From: Schizophyllum amplum
Lineage: Eukaryota; Basidiomycota; Agaricomycetes; Agaricales; Schizophyllaceae
Assembly: GCA_007026445.1 (NCBI GenBank)
Contig: VDMD01000045.1
Span: 62,001-126,000 of the forward strand
Direction of reading: 5' to 3'
Length of the DNA stretch: 64,000 bases
A model generated the notes under the pieces. The model saw only the letters and a list, made by a program, of their open reading frames with translations, did no database searches and was not told where the DNA came from. Below are positions 24,435 through 39,723 of this stretch, one piece after another. A program made the translations under genes and the position numbers. Each line of letters begins with the position of its first letter. Within the stretch, counting starts at the first letter, position 1.

Positions 24435-25156
24435 TAGGGTACACAGCGCAGTGCGCCTGGTACGGCGGTGTATTTATTTGTGTACATGTCGTCTCGCAGA
24501 TGATAGCATGACTTCCGAGCTCTCGTTGCGTTGGATGGGGCTTCAGTTGTGCTGTCAAAGCGTTGCTCACCGCTCAAGCGCTCAAGACAAATCTTGCGTG
24601 AGTATGCAAGTCTGCGGCGTGCTATGTGCCGACAGATTCGGTCCGTGTTGAGCTCGAGGGTCGCTCTGTGCTCTCAATCGTGGACCGTGACCGAGGGGAC
24701 CGTTGCGAACCAGTACTAGTCGGGAACAGTCAACGTTCCATACATCTGCCTCGGACACCATCGAACAAACAAACAACACTGATACTTTTCTCTACGTAGT
24801 ACTAGAAGGTCGCGATTGGAATTGCGGGAGGAGGTCGATTATAACTATAGTACAACTTTACATATGCGGCGAATAGCTAGTACATTGTTCCTACTGGAGA
24901 GCCCTATAGCACCATAAAAAGCAAGGAAAGGGTGACGTTAAAAAGAGCTGCAGGGCACCGTGAAAGAAACATAGCACCATAAAAGCGAAGGAAGGGTGAG
25001 TTACATACATACACGCGGTTGACACTGTCCCGCGTAACCTTCAGACGCGCCCACTGGCGCCCACTCGTTCGCCTGTCGGCCTGCTTGTTCGACGTCCGTC
25101 CACCTGTCTGCCGACCGATGACCTGTCTGCCGACCGATGACCTGTCTGCCGACCGT
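24435..25156. other. Convergent 3' region, no gene seen; contains a 19-bp tandem repeat
   Basis: Lies between the SEC66 stop and the stop of the large minus-strand gene. No coding motif. A 19-bp unit (ACCTGTCTGCCGACCGATG) starts at 25102, repeats at 25121 and is partial from 25140, ending at the stop codon of the neighbouring gene. Confidence 0.6.
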
Positions 25157-28100
25157 CTACCTGTCCGTCGACCGCCGACCCGGGCCTGGCGTCTGCACGC
25201 GCAACGGCGTCCGCGTCGACCTCGACGCGCTCGCAGCGCGCGTATGCTGCCTCCCCAACCGCGGGCGCCCATTCTCCGGCACCCCCTCGGGCACGTCGAA
25301 CACCACGCCCGGCCGCTGCCGCCGCGGCTTGCGCTGCTGCTCCTCCTCCATCAGCTGCCACTGCTCCGTCGCGAGCAGCGGGTCCCGCAGCGACGGCGGC
25401 TGCATGGGCGTCGAACTGTGCATGGACGCCGTGGGAGAGCCGACTGTGTTGGGCTGCGGGTGTGATCGTGAGTGGGGCATTCGCGGTCAGGGATGGTAGT
25501 TACTCACCGCCGTCCCGTCCGCCGCTTCGTGGGACGCCGCGGAGACCGTGCGGTAGCGCTTCGCGCTGAGATAGCGGAGCGACTGGAGCACCTTGGGGCT
25601 CTTAGCTGGCGGCGGCGGGCCCGAGATGGGGATCTGGACATTGATGGGCGGTGGCGGCGCCGCGCGTGTCGACGGCGCGACGGGAGCGCGATGCAGGATC
25701 TTCTTCGAGTCGCTCGGCGCATCGCGGCTGACAGACGCGACCGCCGCACTGCGTTGTTCCCGCTCCTTGGGCGCGGCCGGGTGCCACACTTGCGGCGCAG
25801 ACGCCGCGGTCTGCTGAGGCGGCTGGTCCTGCGTGCGCTGCCGGAAGAAGCTGAGCAGACCGTTCTTACGAGTCGCGTCCTGCTGCTTGTACTGCTGCTG
25901 CTGCTGCTGCGGCTCTGGCTCGAGGAAGGCAGCCAACGAGCCCCGCGAGGGTGAACGCCTTATAGAGGACGGTGTTTGCAATGACTCCTCGGATGCTTTG
26001 GGACGTAACTTGTGGTCGGTAGCGGCCTGTCCGGTCGCGCGGCTATACGTTGCATAAGCCGAGTAGCCGTTCTGTCGTGCCTCGGGGGGCGGCACGGCGC
26101 TGCTGGTCGACTGTGACCGGGTCGCCCTTTCGGTGCGGGTCGATGGGTTAGAGGGTGGCAGATACGGCGCGCGAGGGGCAGATGCTGACGTGGGTAGAGA
26201 TAGGGATGGGTGGTGTCTGGAGGGCGGGGCTTGCACAGGCGGCTGCGCCTGCGTAGCGCCGTTCGTCATTCCGCGGGCATACTCCGCTGCTCGCGAGTGC
26301 TCAGGCGCGGAGGCCTTGACTGGCGGTTCGGGAGCTCGTGCTTGGTTGATTGATTGTTGGCCGTACGCCGAGGTAGAAGGGTAGGGGGCGGATTCATACA
26401 TGCGTCGGGAGGAAGGCGGGCCGTTGGCAGGATTGTCTGACGAAGCCTGCTTCGTCGCGCGAGTCTGAGAAAGGTCGGAAGGCTTGTAAGTTACATTTGA
26501 TGCGGCCATTGCTGAGGGTTCCGGGTATGTTTGATTGTAGGTACGATACGGGTCAGATGCGGGGTATGAGGACGTTGGCTGATGGGCTCGTGAGGGAGGT
26601 CGTTGCGGCGCTTCGCGCGTGCGAGTGCTTGAGAGTTTCGGAGGGCTTGGAGACATCACCCTTTCGGGCAACGGTTCTACTTCTGGCGGGGTTGGACGTT
26701 GGACGACGACTTCCTGCGGCGATCGTCGCTGTGGGGGAGTGGGAGGCGGGGACGGGCGTTCTACACGCGAGGTGTCGCGAGGTGCACGTGTGGGCTCAGC
26801 AGAGGATGAGAAAAGAACGCTCTGCTGAAGTTGTGGTGGCAGGCGACGTTCCTGCCCCGGAGCGACAGATGCGCTGCGCCCTATTGACGGGTAAGCCGCA
26901 GGTTCTGGCTCCATTTGCCTCCCCTGGCCCTGATCTTGCGGGGGAGAGACCTTCGACAGTCTGCGTGACGGTGGTGGCGGAGAAAGAATCTCGGCGAGCT
27001 TGGCATGGTTCACCGTAGTCCGCGTCGAAGGAGATGTCCACTTCGGCGGCGAGTCCTTGGGCGGTTGTTGACGGAAGCCGGCTGCCGTCGCCGTCCTCGC
27101 AGGCGGCTCAAACCTGGGCTGAGAGCGGAAGCCTGTCGCAGTAGCCGTTCTCGGAGGAGGATCCAGTAATGAACCTGAATCAGCCCTGCCTTGTCCTCTG
27201 GTCGACCAGGATACATCGAAAAGATGGCTGTCGTGGCTTTGCGATCGCCTCCTTGTGGCGTACGTCTCTGGCGCAAGGCCGTTTACCGCAGGCGGTCTGG
27301 CGGTAACAAGAGGGACGTCGACAGTATTGCCGCGTGTGGGGAAAGTCACCCGCTCCTGCGACGAGGCGCTCGCAGTTACTGGAGGTGCATTATACGAGTT
27401 AACTGAGTTCCAGCTTCGCTGCGGAACAATAGACTCCGGGTTGACATGCGCGTGACCCGATGCACTCTGCTGCACAGGCAGTGGTGCGGGAACTGGAGGT
27501 ACAGCAGAGAAGCCGATGCCGGAATCTCTCACTCTTTCCCGCGAAGTAGACATGGTAGGCGCCATGCCGCGCGGCGGACTCGGTTCGGGCGGTTCAGGGG
27601 CAAACATCACCGCAGGTATGAGAACAGCGGGCTCCGTGGGCGGCGTCTCGAACGGGGGCACAGTCGGCGACTCGTCCTCACCGAAAGGCGGTGGCGGCAG
27701 TCGCGGCACAGGCGGCGGCACCGGCAGAGCAGGAGAGCCCGTGGTCTCAGATGCACGCATAGGCGATCCGTGCACGGCATCGAACGAACGCTCTCCGTGA
27801 GTGGGCTGCAGAGCGGTAAACCAAGCGGGCCCCGTATCTTGTGGCGGGGGCGCATGCTGGGGAACACCGCGCCTTCTGTCCAAGTCGGCGCGCGCGAACT
27901 GCTTGCTCCTCCCAGGCTCATCCGCAAATGCGACACGCTCAGCTCCGGTCTTCACGTGAGCAGGAGCAGCAGCTGGCGGTGGGATGGCCGCATAAGGCTG
28001 CGACGAAGCCTGCGCTGCCGACGCCTGCTTCTCGCGCCGCGTGCGCTCTTTGCGAGACATACCGCGAGGGGACTCCTTCAGATGCATAAGCACATTACTT

Positions 28101-30892
28101 GACTAGCTATGGCGCCCACTGACCTTACGCTCTTCGTTGTCTGACGAGCTCACCGTCCTGGTGCGCATAGGGACCGCATGATTGAAGGCAGTCAAGGGCG
28201 GCTTGGAGACGGATTCCGTAGAGCTAAGGTCATTCCTTAGCTGTCGGTGGCTGATCGGCTCGACAGGCGCCGGCGGGCGGGGCGTCTGGCTCGTCCGCCG
28301 TGCCATGTCGCTCGCGGATGTTGTCAGCTTACTGTCGCGCAGATTACTCGATCCCCACGTTGCTTGCGATGCGGGATCGGGAATAGAGGCCTCGTCGTAC
28401 CCGATGACGGTCGATTCGTCCTGCGGTGGCGCATGCGAGAAGATGTTGAACGAAGGGGCAACCGCACGCGGCGTGGGTAAGTGAAGTGTTTCCCGCGAGG
28501 CGCCTGCGCCACTCAGCATCTGAGGAGGGGCAAGGTGAGATGACGACGATGCTTCGTGTCCAAGAGCAGGCGCTGCGACAGGCACGGGAGCGTAGCCGCT
28601 CGGATAGGAAGCTGGGGGCGCCGCATCGGCTCCAGTATCGCGGCTCTCCGAGGGCGAGTGCTTGACGTAGTCACGACTTCGCGTCGAATGCGGAGACGGG
28701 TTCGTGTTCGGTGAGAATTTCCCTTTGACCGCACTGAAGGACAAGTGCTCTGCCGAGGGAAAGTGCGATTGCTGCGAGGCGGAGCGTGTCTGCATAATCG
28801 GCACGTGCGCACGCGAGGGGCTATGGTCCTTGTACGCAGGATATGGCGGGGAGGGCCGGATGAACTTCGAGGGTGAAGCTTCCTGTGGGCTATTCTTCTT
28901 GTTCCCCCTCGAGTCCGATGAGGGTGTGAACTCCTGTGCCTGCGAGGAACGCTGAATGTACACGTCAGCTGGGACATCTCAATGGATGGGAAGACTGAGC
29001 GAACCTTGTCTATGCCGTTGAGGCCGTTCGAATGGAAGACGGTGCCGTTCGGCTGGAAGGCGGCGCCGTTTGGATGGATGGTGGCTAGCGGCGGCGGCGG
29101 CGGCGCGGCATCGAAGCTTGACGTCGGTATCTCGCGATGATGGCTGCGCGATGGTGGTCTGACCGGCGCGCTGTCGGGCATTTCGCGGTACTGGCTACGG
29201 GACGCTGGTCGAACGGAAGGCGCGCGCCGTTTCTGATGACGCAACGAATCAGTATGTTACGATAATACCAGGGTGGAGTGAACGCGGGAAGTCTAGGGTG
29301 ATACGCACCCGCTCTCGCTTGGCTTGGTCAGTGTCGCTACTGGACTGAGCAAGGAGCTCGTGGGTTTGGGGCATTGAGGATGAGCGTAGATGGCTGGTGG
29401 ACGGATGGTTCTCGGCTGGCTGCGCCCGCGAAGTAGACTACGAAGACAGTCAGCACATAGCGCAAGATATGTGAAAGACACGCACCGCCTCCTCAGTGTG
29501 CCGCCGTTGTTGAGCAGCTACGCGCCGCCTACGCGCCGAGCTGTCCGAGCTGTCGCCCTCGTCGCCCTGGCCATTGAGCAGTTTGGCTTTGAGAAAAGTT
29601 GGATTGGGCGCCTCCCTGGGCGGCTCGGGATGGCGTAGCTCTGGGACCCGCTCGCGAAGCCTGGGCTTCTCGCGAGGCGCAGCGGCAGCAACGGGCGGCG
29701 CCTCTGGAGGAGCGGCGGCAGCCAGGCGGGCGCGCTCCTGCTCCCTGAGACGGTGCCGCTCTTTTCGTGCTTCACGTTCCCTGGCCTTCTCGCGATCCCG
29801 CCGTTCGCGCTCCCGTTCTCGCTCGTGCTGTTCGCGTTCCTCTTCTTGTATTCGTGCGCGCTCCTTCTCGCGCTCCCTGCGCTCGCGCGCCAACCGCTGG
29901 CGCGTCAGACGCTCCCGTTCCTCCCGCTCGCGCTCCTGTTGTTCCCGTTCCTCCTGCTCCGCCTGCTCCCGCTCAGCGCGCAGGCGCTCCTCCTGCCGCT
30001 CGACACGCAAGCGCTCCTGCTCCCGCTCGACACGTAGGCGTTCCTGCTCCTCGCGTTCCGCCCGCTCTCGCTCTGCGCGTTTGCGCTCTCGACGCCTCTC
30101 CCGATCGACGCGCTCCTTCTCTTGCAGCTGCTGCTGTAGCGCCTGCGCCTCCTGCAGCCTACGTTCCTCCTGCAATCGCTGCTGTCGTTCCTGCGCCTCT
30201 TGCTGCCGCTGTCGGTCGTCTTGTTGTCGTTGCGCCTCCTGCACCCGCTGCTGCCGCTCCTCCTGCAGTCGTTGTCGGTCTTCCTGCACTCGCAGCTGTT
30301 CTTCCTGCAGTCGGCGCTTCTCCTCGCGCGCCCGGCGGCGCTGCTCCTCTTTGCGATAGCGATCCGTGTCGTCTTTATCTCGCACGCGTTCCCGATCATC
30401 GACTTCCTCTGCATGACGTCGCGCGCGGCGTTCGCGGCGCTCGGCGTCGTCGCGAGCGCTGGTGGTCGCCCCGGGCACATTGAATATGGAGGGGGCCTTC
30501 GTGCGGGTAGTCGGTTGGGGGCGCTCCAGTATGCTTGCCTCATAGGTCCGTGGCGGGCGGGCGCGCGGGTCGGCAGAGCCGTTCGTGTGGGCGGTGCCGT
30601 TAGGGTATGCCGCGCGCTCGGGATGGGACGAGCTCGCAAGCGGCGGCTCCGGGCGTGCACGGCTGGAGCTGCGAAGGGTGCCATGCTGGCGCTCCCGAGA
30701 CGGCGACTCGGGCCTGTCGGTTCGGTGCAGAGGCTGGGCGGCAGCAGGGATGCCGCGGACAGAGGGAGCGCGTGTGCGCTTGAGCTCTGGCTGGACAGAA
30801 GCCGAGCGGTGTTTGCTGGAGGAGGGGACGGGCTTGGAGGCGGCGGGCGGCGGTGGGTCGTGAGATTTCTTGCTTGAGAAAATCCTCTTCAT
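25157..30892 (-). CDS. Very large low-complexity and coiled-coil protein, function unknown
   Basis: Six exons (29486-30892, 29309-29437, 29005-29232, 28124-28951, 25508-28075, 25157-25453) total 5,457 nt, exactly 1,819 codons, which supports the model. It starts MKRIFSSKKSHDPPPP. Residues about 150-410 are an almost uninterrupted Arg/Glu/Gln helix-forming stretch (RRLQEEQLRVQEDRQRLQEE; AEREQAEQEEREQQERERE), likely a long single helix or coiled coil. The remaining 1,400 residues are Pro/Ser/Arg/Ala-rich and probably disordered, with recurring PP-R/S motifs, HPNGAAFQPNGTVFHSNG repeats and a short polyglutamine run near 25892-25910. No enzymatic domain. The N-terminal charged rod plus Pro-rich tail resembles cytoskeletal or endocytic scaffolds in general layout, but I assign no function. 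Confidence 0.85.
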
Positions 30893-32150
30893 TCAGATGA
30901 GAGCAGAGAGGAAGAGAGAGGCGGCCAGTCAGGGCGCCTGTCTGAACAGCCCGAAGAAAATTCGGAGGGCACGATGTGCAGGGTTGGCATGAGGCAAGGG
31001 CCAGCTCCGACCGCACCGGTTTTGGTAGTTTGAATCAACGAGGTCTGATGTCGTGTTTTCTCTTTTCGAGCTCTTTTTGAGGGACGGGAGCGCAGAATAT
31101 GAACGGGGTGGGAGAAGGGACAGTGGGGAACTACGTATTCAGGCTCGGAAGGCCGAAGTTCGGTTATCTACAGGCGATCTATCCAACCACATGCATCTCA
31201 TCGTGTTGGGCATGAGGCAGCGACACTCGGAAGGTCATTTACTTACTTATGGCTCGCGATGAACGCCGGCTCCAACTGAATGAAAGGGACGAACGCTAGC
31301 TCGCAACGAACTGTGGCGTACGAATATTCAAGACATGATTTCATTGGGTTTACGACTACAATATAGGACGAGGAAGATGTACGTCCCGATGCCGACAGAT
31401 GAAGTCTGTAAAGGTCCAGAAATGGGCGGACTTCATCACGAAGGCAGGAGGACACCGCTGAGGAAGCGTGCTACTGCAAACCTTCAAGACGAAGTCAAGC
31501 AGCGCGTCGGTATCCCCAGTTCGATATTACACGATTTTGACTCACTACCGACAGTAGACAGCGGAAAGGCTGGTGGGGACGCTAGGCGTCCCCCTGTCGA
31601 GACAATTTAAGGATCGTGTAAGTGAGGGGACAAAGGAGATGGGGGCAGGCTGCGAAAAGTCAGTGTGATCCAGACGCGTAACAGGGCTGAAGACGTACAG
31701 AAAAGGCCTCTAAACTGTCTGCAGCAGCCTTGCAGAGTACGTGAAAATCGGAGATGGCGTTAGACACGGACTCGCCGTGAGGTCGCCAGACCACCGCTGA
31801 TCAAACGACGCGCATTCAAGAGAAACACGTCCATTGTTGCGAACGAAGAACAGAAGCTAGCATTGGACAAGGCACAAGGCGACTCGTCAAAATTAGTTCC
31901 CTTATATAGCAGATTTGCGTGTGTTAGGCTCGGAGGCGATGGCATGTTGGCACAACAAAGGCAGCGTCACCGGCTTTGGAAGGGAGGACTTGGTAAGGAA
32001 ACAGATTGTTGTTCTGGACCCTCGGACTGTTGCGCACGCCATCGTCCTTTCGCGCTCACCACCATCACCGCCGCGCGCCCACCGCACGTCTGATTGCAAG
32101 ATCTCACTGCACTCCCGCCGATCTCTGCAGACCGTCGCACTCCTTGCATC
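30893..32150. other. Divergent promoter region; possible small minus-strand gene near 31.5-31.9 kb
   Basis: Between the divergent large gene and the USP7 gene. On the minus strand TATATAAG (31901-31908) is followed by CCAAT and by ATG codons near 31858 and 31834. A short stretch (GESVSNAISDFHVLCKAAAD on translation, about 31685-31765) ending at a GT donor could be coding. I could not build a complete chain, so no CDS is claimed. The rest shows nothing recognisable. Confidence 0.3.
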
Positions 32151-36243
<4,093 letters not shown>

Positions 36244-36787
36244 AAGAAGGCTGTTGTTGTACACTACTGCATTTGCTCCGACTTGTTTTTTTTCCTCCCA
36301 TTATTCCATTTGTTTCTGTGACGGCCTCATCTTAGGGAACTCGACGCTTGATCATCGCTCGCTCGTTCGCTGGGCGCATGCCACCGTATGGTGGACAGTG
36401 AACTGGATAGTAGGAATGAAGTGCAAGTGACTTTTGCTTCCAGACAAGAGTGCAGCTGAAGACCCCAGACCTGCCCCTAATACTTACGAGGATGACAGCT
36501 GGGTCAGAAGCATTTGGAGAGGATGGATGACACTAGCGCGCAGTCCAACTTGCTTCGTCGAGCGAGTGGTATAATGAGTACGTACGGCAAGCGCTTAGTC
36601 GGTTCGACGTGCACCTTTAAAAGCGCAGCCTAACCGTCCTATGAACCCCTTCTTCCCCTTTCCCTGCCAGCGAAGGAAGAGTCGACCGAGCACATTGTCG
36701 TCCACCGAAATCCGGTCACACATCTATAATCAACCGTCCAGCCAACAACCATCCACATATCACCCTCCCTCCCTCCAATTACACACC
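36244..36787. other. Intergenic, no gene seen
   Basis: USP7 terminator side and the C/T-rich leader of the peroxygenase gene. A frame with an ATG at 36641 runs through the leader but is low-complexity and ends at 36826, so I do not count it. Confidence 0.45.
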
Positions 36788-38031
36788 ATGCCGACGCCCA
36801 CCCCCGCTTTCATCTTCGCTTGGTGAAGACCCTCATCTGGGACATCTACCTCACCCTCGCCAACAAGGTCGCTGCACCGCTGCGGTCTGGGCATATCGTA
36901 CCGGCGGGGGCCGTAGCGCACGCAGCCGATGGGCGGTGGACGGGGTTCCAGCCACCGAGGCCGGGGGATAGCAGGTCTGCGTGCCCGGCGCTGAATGCGA
37001 TGGCCAATCATGGTGAGTGGGGAAGGGAATGGGGAGAAGGCGAGATGGTGGGATGGGGAAGAGGAAGTTGGAGAATGCGAGGGATTGGAGGAAGATAACA
37101 GATGTAGAGTGGAGAAAGTGCGGAGGGAGAGCTGGAGTACTCGAAGAAAAGAACATACGCCAACTCCACATCCAATGTACTCACCTTTATTCTTCACCCA
37201 TCCAGGCATCCTCCCACGCGACGGCAAAAACATCCCCTTCCCCTCCATTATCTCAAAGGTTCACCAAACGTACAACTTCTCGGAGACCTTCGTCTACTTC
37301 ACGTCCAACTACGTGGCGCACTTGCTGGGGAGAAGCTACGCGCGCGATACGTTCGACCTGGCGGACATCAGCTTGCACAATGGGATTGAGCATGACGGGT
37401 CGCTTACGCGTGCGTAGACGCCCTCTCCCAGCCCCGTGTTCCTCGTCGCATCGCGAACTATACTGTCACAAACACTGACCGGCATTTGCAGGCCTTGACG
37501 TCGCCCTCGCGCCGGACCAAGGCGTGCCGTACCCTCCCTTCATCCGCGAGCTGCTCGCGTCCGCTACGGGCCAGGACCCCACGACCGGCGAGGCCATACT
37601 CACTCCCACCGACCTCGGCCGCGTGACCGCTCGCCGCCGCGTGCAGGCGCGCGCGGCCAACCCGCAATACTCGCTGGCGAACATACACGCGAAGTTCAGT
37701 GCCTCCAAGTGCGTGTTCACCCACCTCGAAGGCCTACAAGCCGTCAAGGCGGTGATAGACCCTTGCTGAAGCGGCACGGGTTTGCTAACATGCTTGCGTC
37801 GCCAGTTCGACATCCCTGCTGCGTATCTTCGGCGGGAAAGTGAAGGATCTGGAGGTGATGCTGCTGGAGGAGCGCATCCCAGACGGTTTTGAATCGAGCA
37901 CGAAGGCGAAACACGGGCTCACAATGTTCTCCTTCCAGTCGACGGTGAAAGCGATAGATAGCGCAATCGACGAGGACGCGGCGGCGAGGGAGATGGAGAT
38001 GGAGATGCGAAAGGGGGAAAAGATGGAGTAG
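36788..38031 (+). CDS. Heme-thiolate peroxidase / unspecific peroxygenase family, start probably frameshifted
   Basis: This family (chloroperoxidase-like) uses a cysteine-ligated heme and peroxide for oxygen transfer. Exons 3' of the start: up to 37012, 37206-37409, 37492-37708 and 37806-38031. The proximal heme-binding motif reads SRSACPALNAMANHGILPRDG, with Cys as predicted iron ligand. The Glu-His-Asp acid-base motif is in NGIEHDGSLTR. A later ARRRVQARAANPQYSLANI segment and SLLRIFGGKVKDLEVMLLEE follow. The N-terminal segment WDIYLTLANKV is in frame with the core but has no ATG ahead of it. The nearest ATG (36788, MPTPTPAFIFAW) is in another frame and stops at 36826. A one-base change near 36820 would connect them. 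No signal peptide is visible, so it may be intracellular. The first intron (37013-37205) is unusually long. Confidence 0.8.
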
Positions 38032-38180
38032 AGAGGAGGTCAGACGAGTTGGCGATAGTGAGAGGCGCGGCGCGACAGATATCGTATACTTAGGCTCCCG
38101 GACAAGGTGAATATTGCATGACAGACATGAAATCCAGAACCCAATTTGCTACATACGTACAGTCCAGAATGGCTGCGTCG

Positions 38181-38814
38181 TTACTTTTCGTCGACGAGCT
38201 CCTCGACCTCCTCTGCGTCTTGCCGGGCGGAGCGCTCGACCCACTGGCGGCCGGCTTGGAGAGCGAGCACACCGGTGAGAGCGACGCTGCACATGAGGTG
38301 GTTGGATGCGAGATCGAGGACGGCGGTTCGGATGCCCTGCGGCACGACCGCGTCAGGCTCGTGCGGGGGAAGCGAGTCGAAGTTTTTGATGATGTCTGGG
38401 GGCAAAATCAGGCGTGGGGACTGCATAGAGCAAGGGGGGACATACTGGGGAGTACATTGTACACATACATGGCAAGAGTTGCGCCAAAGAGGCCTGGGGG
38501 ACGCGTTAATTGGGTCCGCACATACGAGCGATTCACCTACAGATGCTACCCCCGTCGAACATGATGTTGTCTGCCTGGGCGTCACCAAAGCTCCAGACGA
38601 CCGTTGCACCCGCGGCGGAGACGACGGCGCCGAGGATGCCCTGGGCCCAGCGCGGCATCGTCTCGAGGATATCGTAGTAGCGCGCGGCTGTCCAGAGGTC
38701 GGCGTCGGCGGCGGGCGGTTTCCAGAGCGTCAGCGCATCTGCGATCCAGTGGGTGAAGAGGCAGCCCAGCAGGAAGCTCGTCGTGCAGACCACGACTGTC
38801 GCGCGCAAACCCAT
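38181..38814 (-). CDS. Shr3-like ER chaperone for amino-acid permeases
   Basis: Shr3 proteins are ER membrane proteins needed to fold and export amino-acid permeases. Three exons join as GGSI|CLFGATLAMYVYNVLP|NIIKNFDSLPP, giving 178 residues. The N-terminal segment MGLRATVVVCTTSFLLGCLF contains the first membrane helix, followed by THWIADALTLW. A second helix lies in WAQGILGAVVSAAGATVVW; the family motif NIMFDGGSI leads into a third (CLFGATLAMYVYNVL); a fourth is LMCSVALTGVLALQAG. The C-terminus is acidic (DAEEVEELVDEK). An upstream in-frame ATG at 38862 would add 16 Arg-rich residues; 38814 matches the family start better. Its start lies only 63 bp from the divergent RsfS-like gene. Confidence 0.8.
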
Positions 38815-38877
38815 GGCGGTCGTGAGCAAAACGCGGTTCAAACTCCGGCGCGCCACCCTCATTTTCCACTTACCGCC

Positions 38878-39591
38878 ATGTCAATGACCGCCCTGCGCTC
38901 ACTCGTCCGCGCGCCGCGTCCCGCCGCCCGCTGCTTATCCTTCAGTGCGACACCGCGCGCCACGCCGTGGTTTGTGGACGACGAGCCTGTCCGCCGCCCG
39001 CGCCTTGAAGTCGCCGAGGACGCACCGTCCGTCCCAGATGCCGCGCCTGCACCGCTAAAGGCGCTCCGTCAGACCCTCGTGCAATCCCCCCATCTCGACC
39101 GCGCCTCTGTCTTTGTTGCTCAGCAAGGAGAGCTCCAGCCCGAACCTGCGGTAGCGCATCCACGAGAGAGGCGGCACGGAGCGCGGAGGCGGCGCGGGGG
39201 AAACTACTCAGGGGAGACGTTGTACGACGACGCAGGCGGGCTTTGGGACTGGATCATGTTGGCGCAGGTGCGTCTGCTATGCGCCGATGGCCTACTCTCT
39301 ACTGACTGCATCAAAGGTGAAAGAAGGAACGGAGAACCGTGGAGGCATTGAAGCAGTCGTCCGCGACGTGCGTAGAACAGTGCGTTTGCCTGCATAACCA
39401 GTATCATCCCAGTGCTCACGCAGACGCAGCTATCTTCCATGGACCCTCCCATCGCCCTGCCTCTCAACCAGAAGCGTGGCACCTACAACGGGTGGGCCAT
39501 GATCGACGCCGGCTCCTTTGCCGTGCACATCATGAGCAAGCCCATCCGCGACAAGTTCTTCGGTTCCGCCCTCGCACGTCTCAAGCATTAG
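38878..39591 (+). CDS. RsfS/Iojap-like ribosomal silencing factor, probably mitochondrial
   Basis: RsfS/Iojap proteins bind the large ribosomal subunit (bL14) and block subunit joining; eukaryotic members act in organelles. Three exons (38878-39267, 39317-39379, 39430-39591) give 204 residues. MSMTALRSLVRAPRPAARCL is Arg-rich and lacks acidic residues, a probable mitochondrial presequence. The fungal family signature follows: GGLWDWIMLAQVKEGTENRG, then the C-terminal block NGWAMIDAGSFAVHIMSKP and RDKFFGSALARLKH. The last intron could use either of two AGs at 39423 or 39429; 39429 is in frame. It is fused to nothing else, unlike yeast Atp25, where this domain is joined to a second region. Confidence 0.8.
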
Positions 39592-39723
39592 ATATACGTT
39601 GCAATATGTAGCATCATAATCACTGTCCACCGTTCAAGCGTTCGACGTCCCTTCGGTAATCAAGGATATCCGGGATTGCCGGATCGTCCTCTCGTGTGCG
39701 TTCCGCTCTTGTCCCTCGCCACC

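Noticed and set aside
29574..30359. 261-codon Ser/Arg/Cys frame on the plus strand
   Set aside because: It is the complement of the Arg/Glu/Gln rod in the large minus-strand gene; composition alone produces it.
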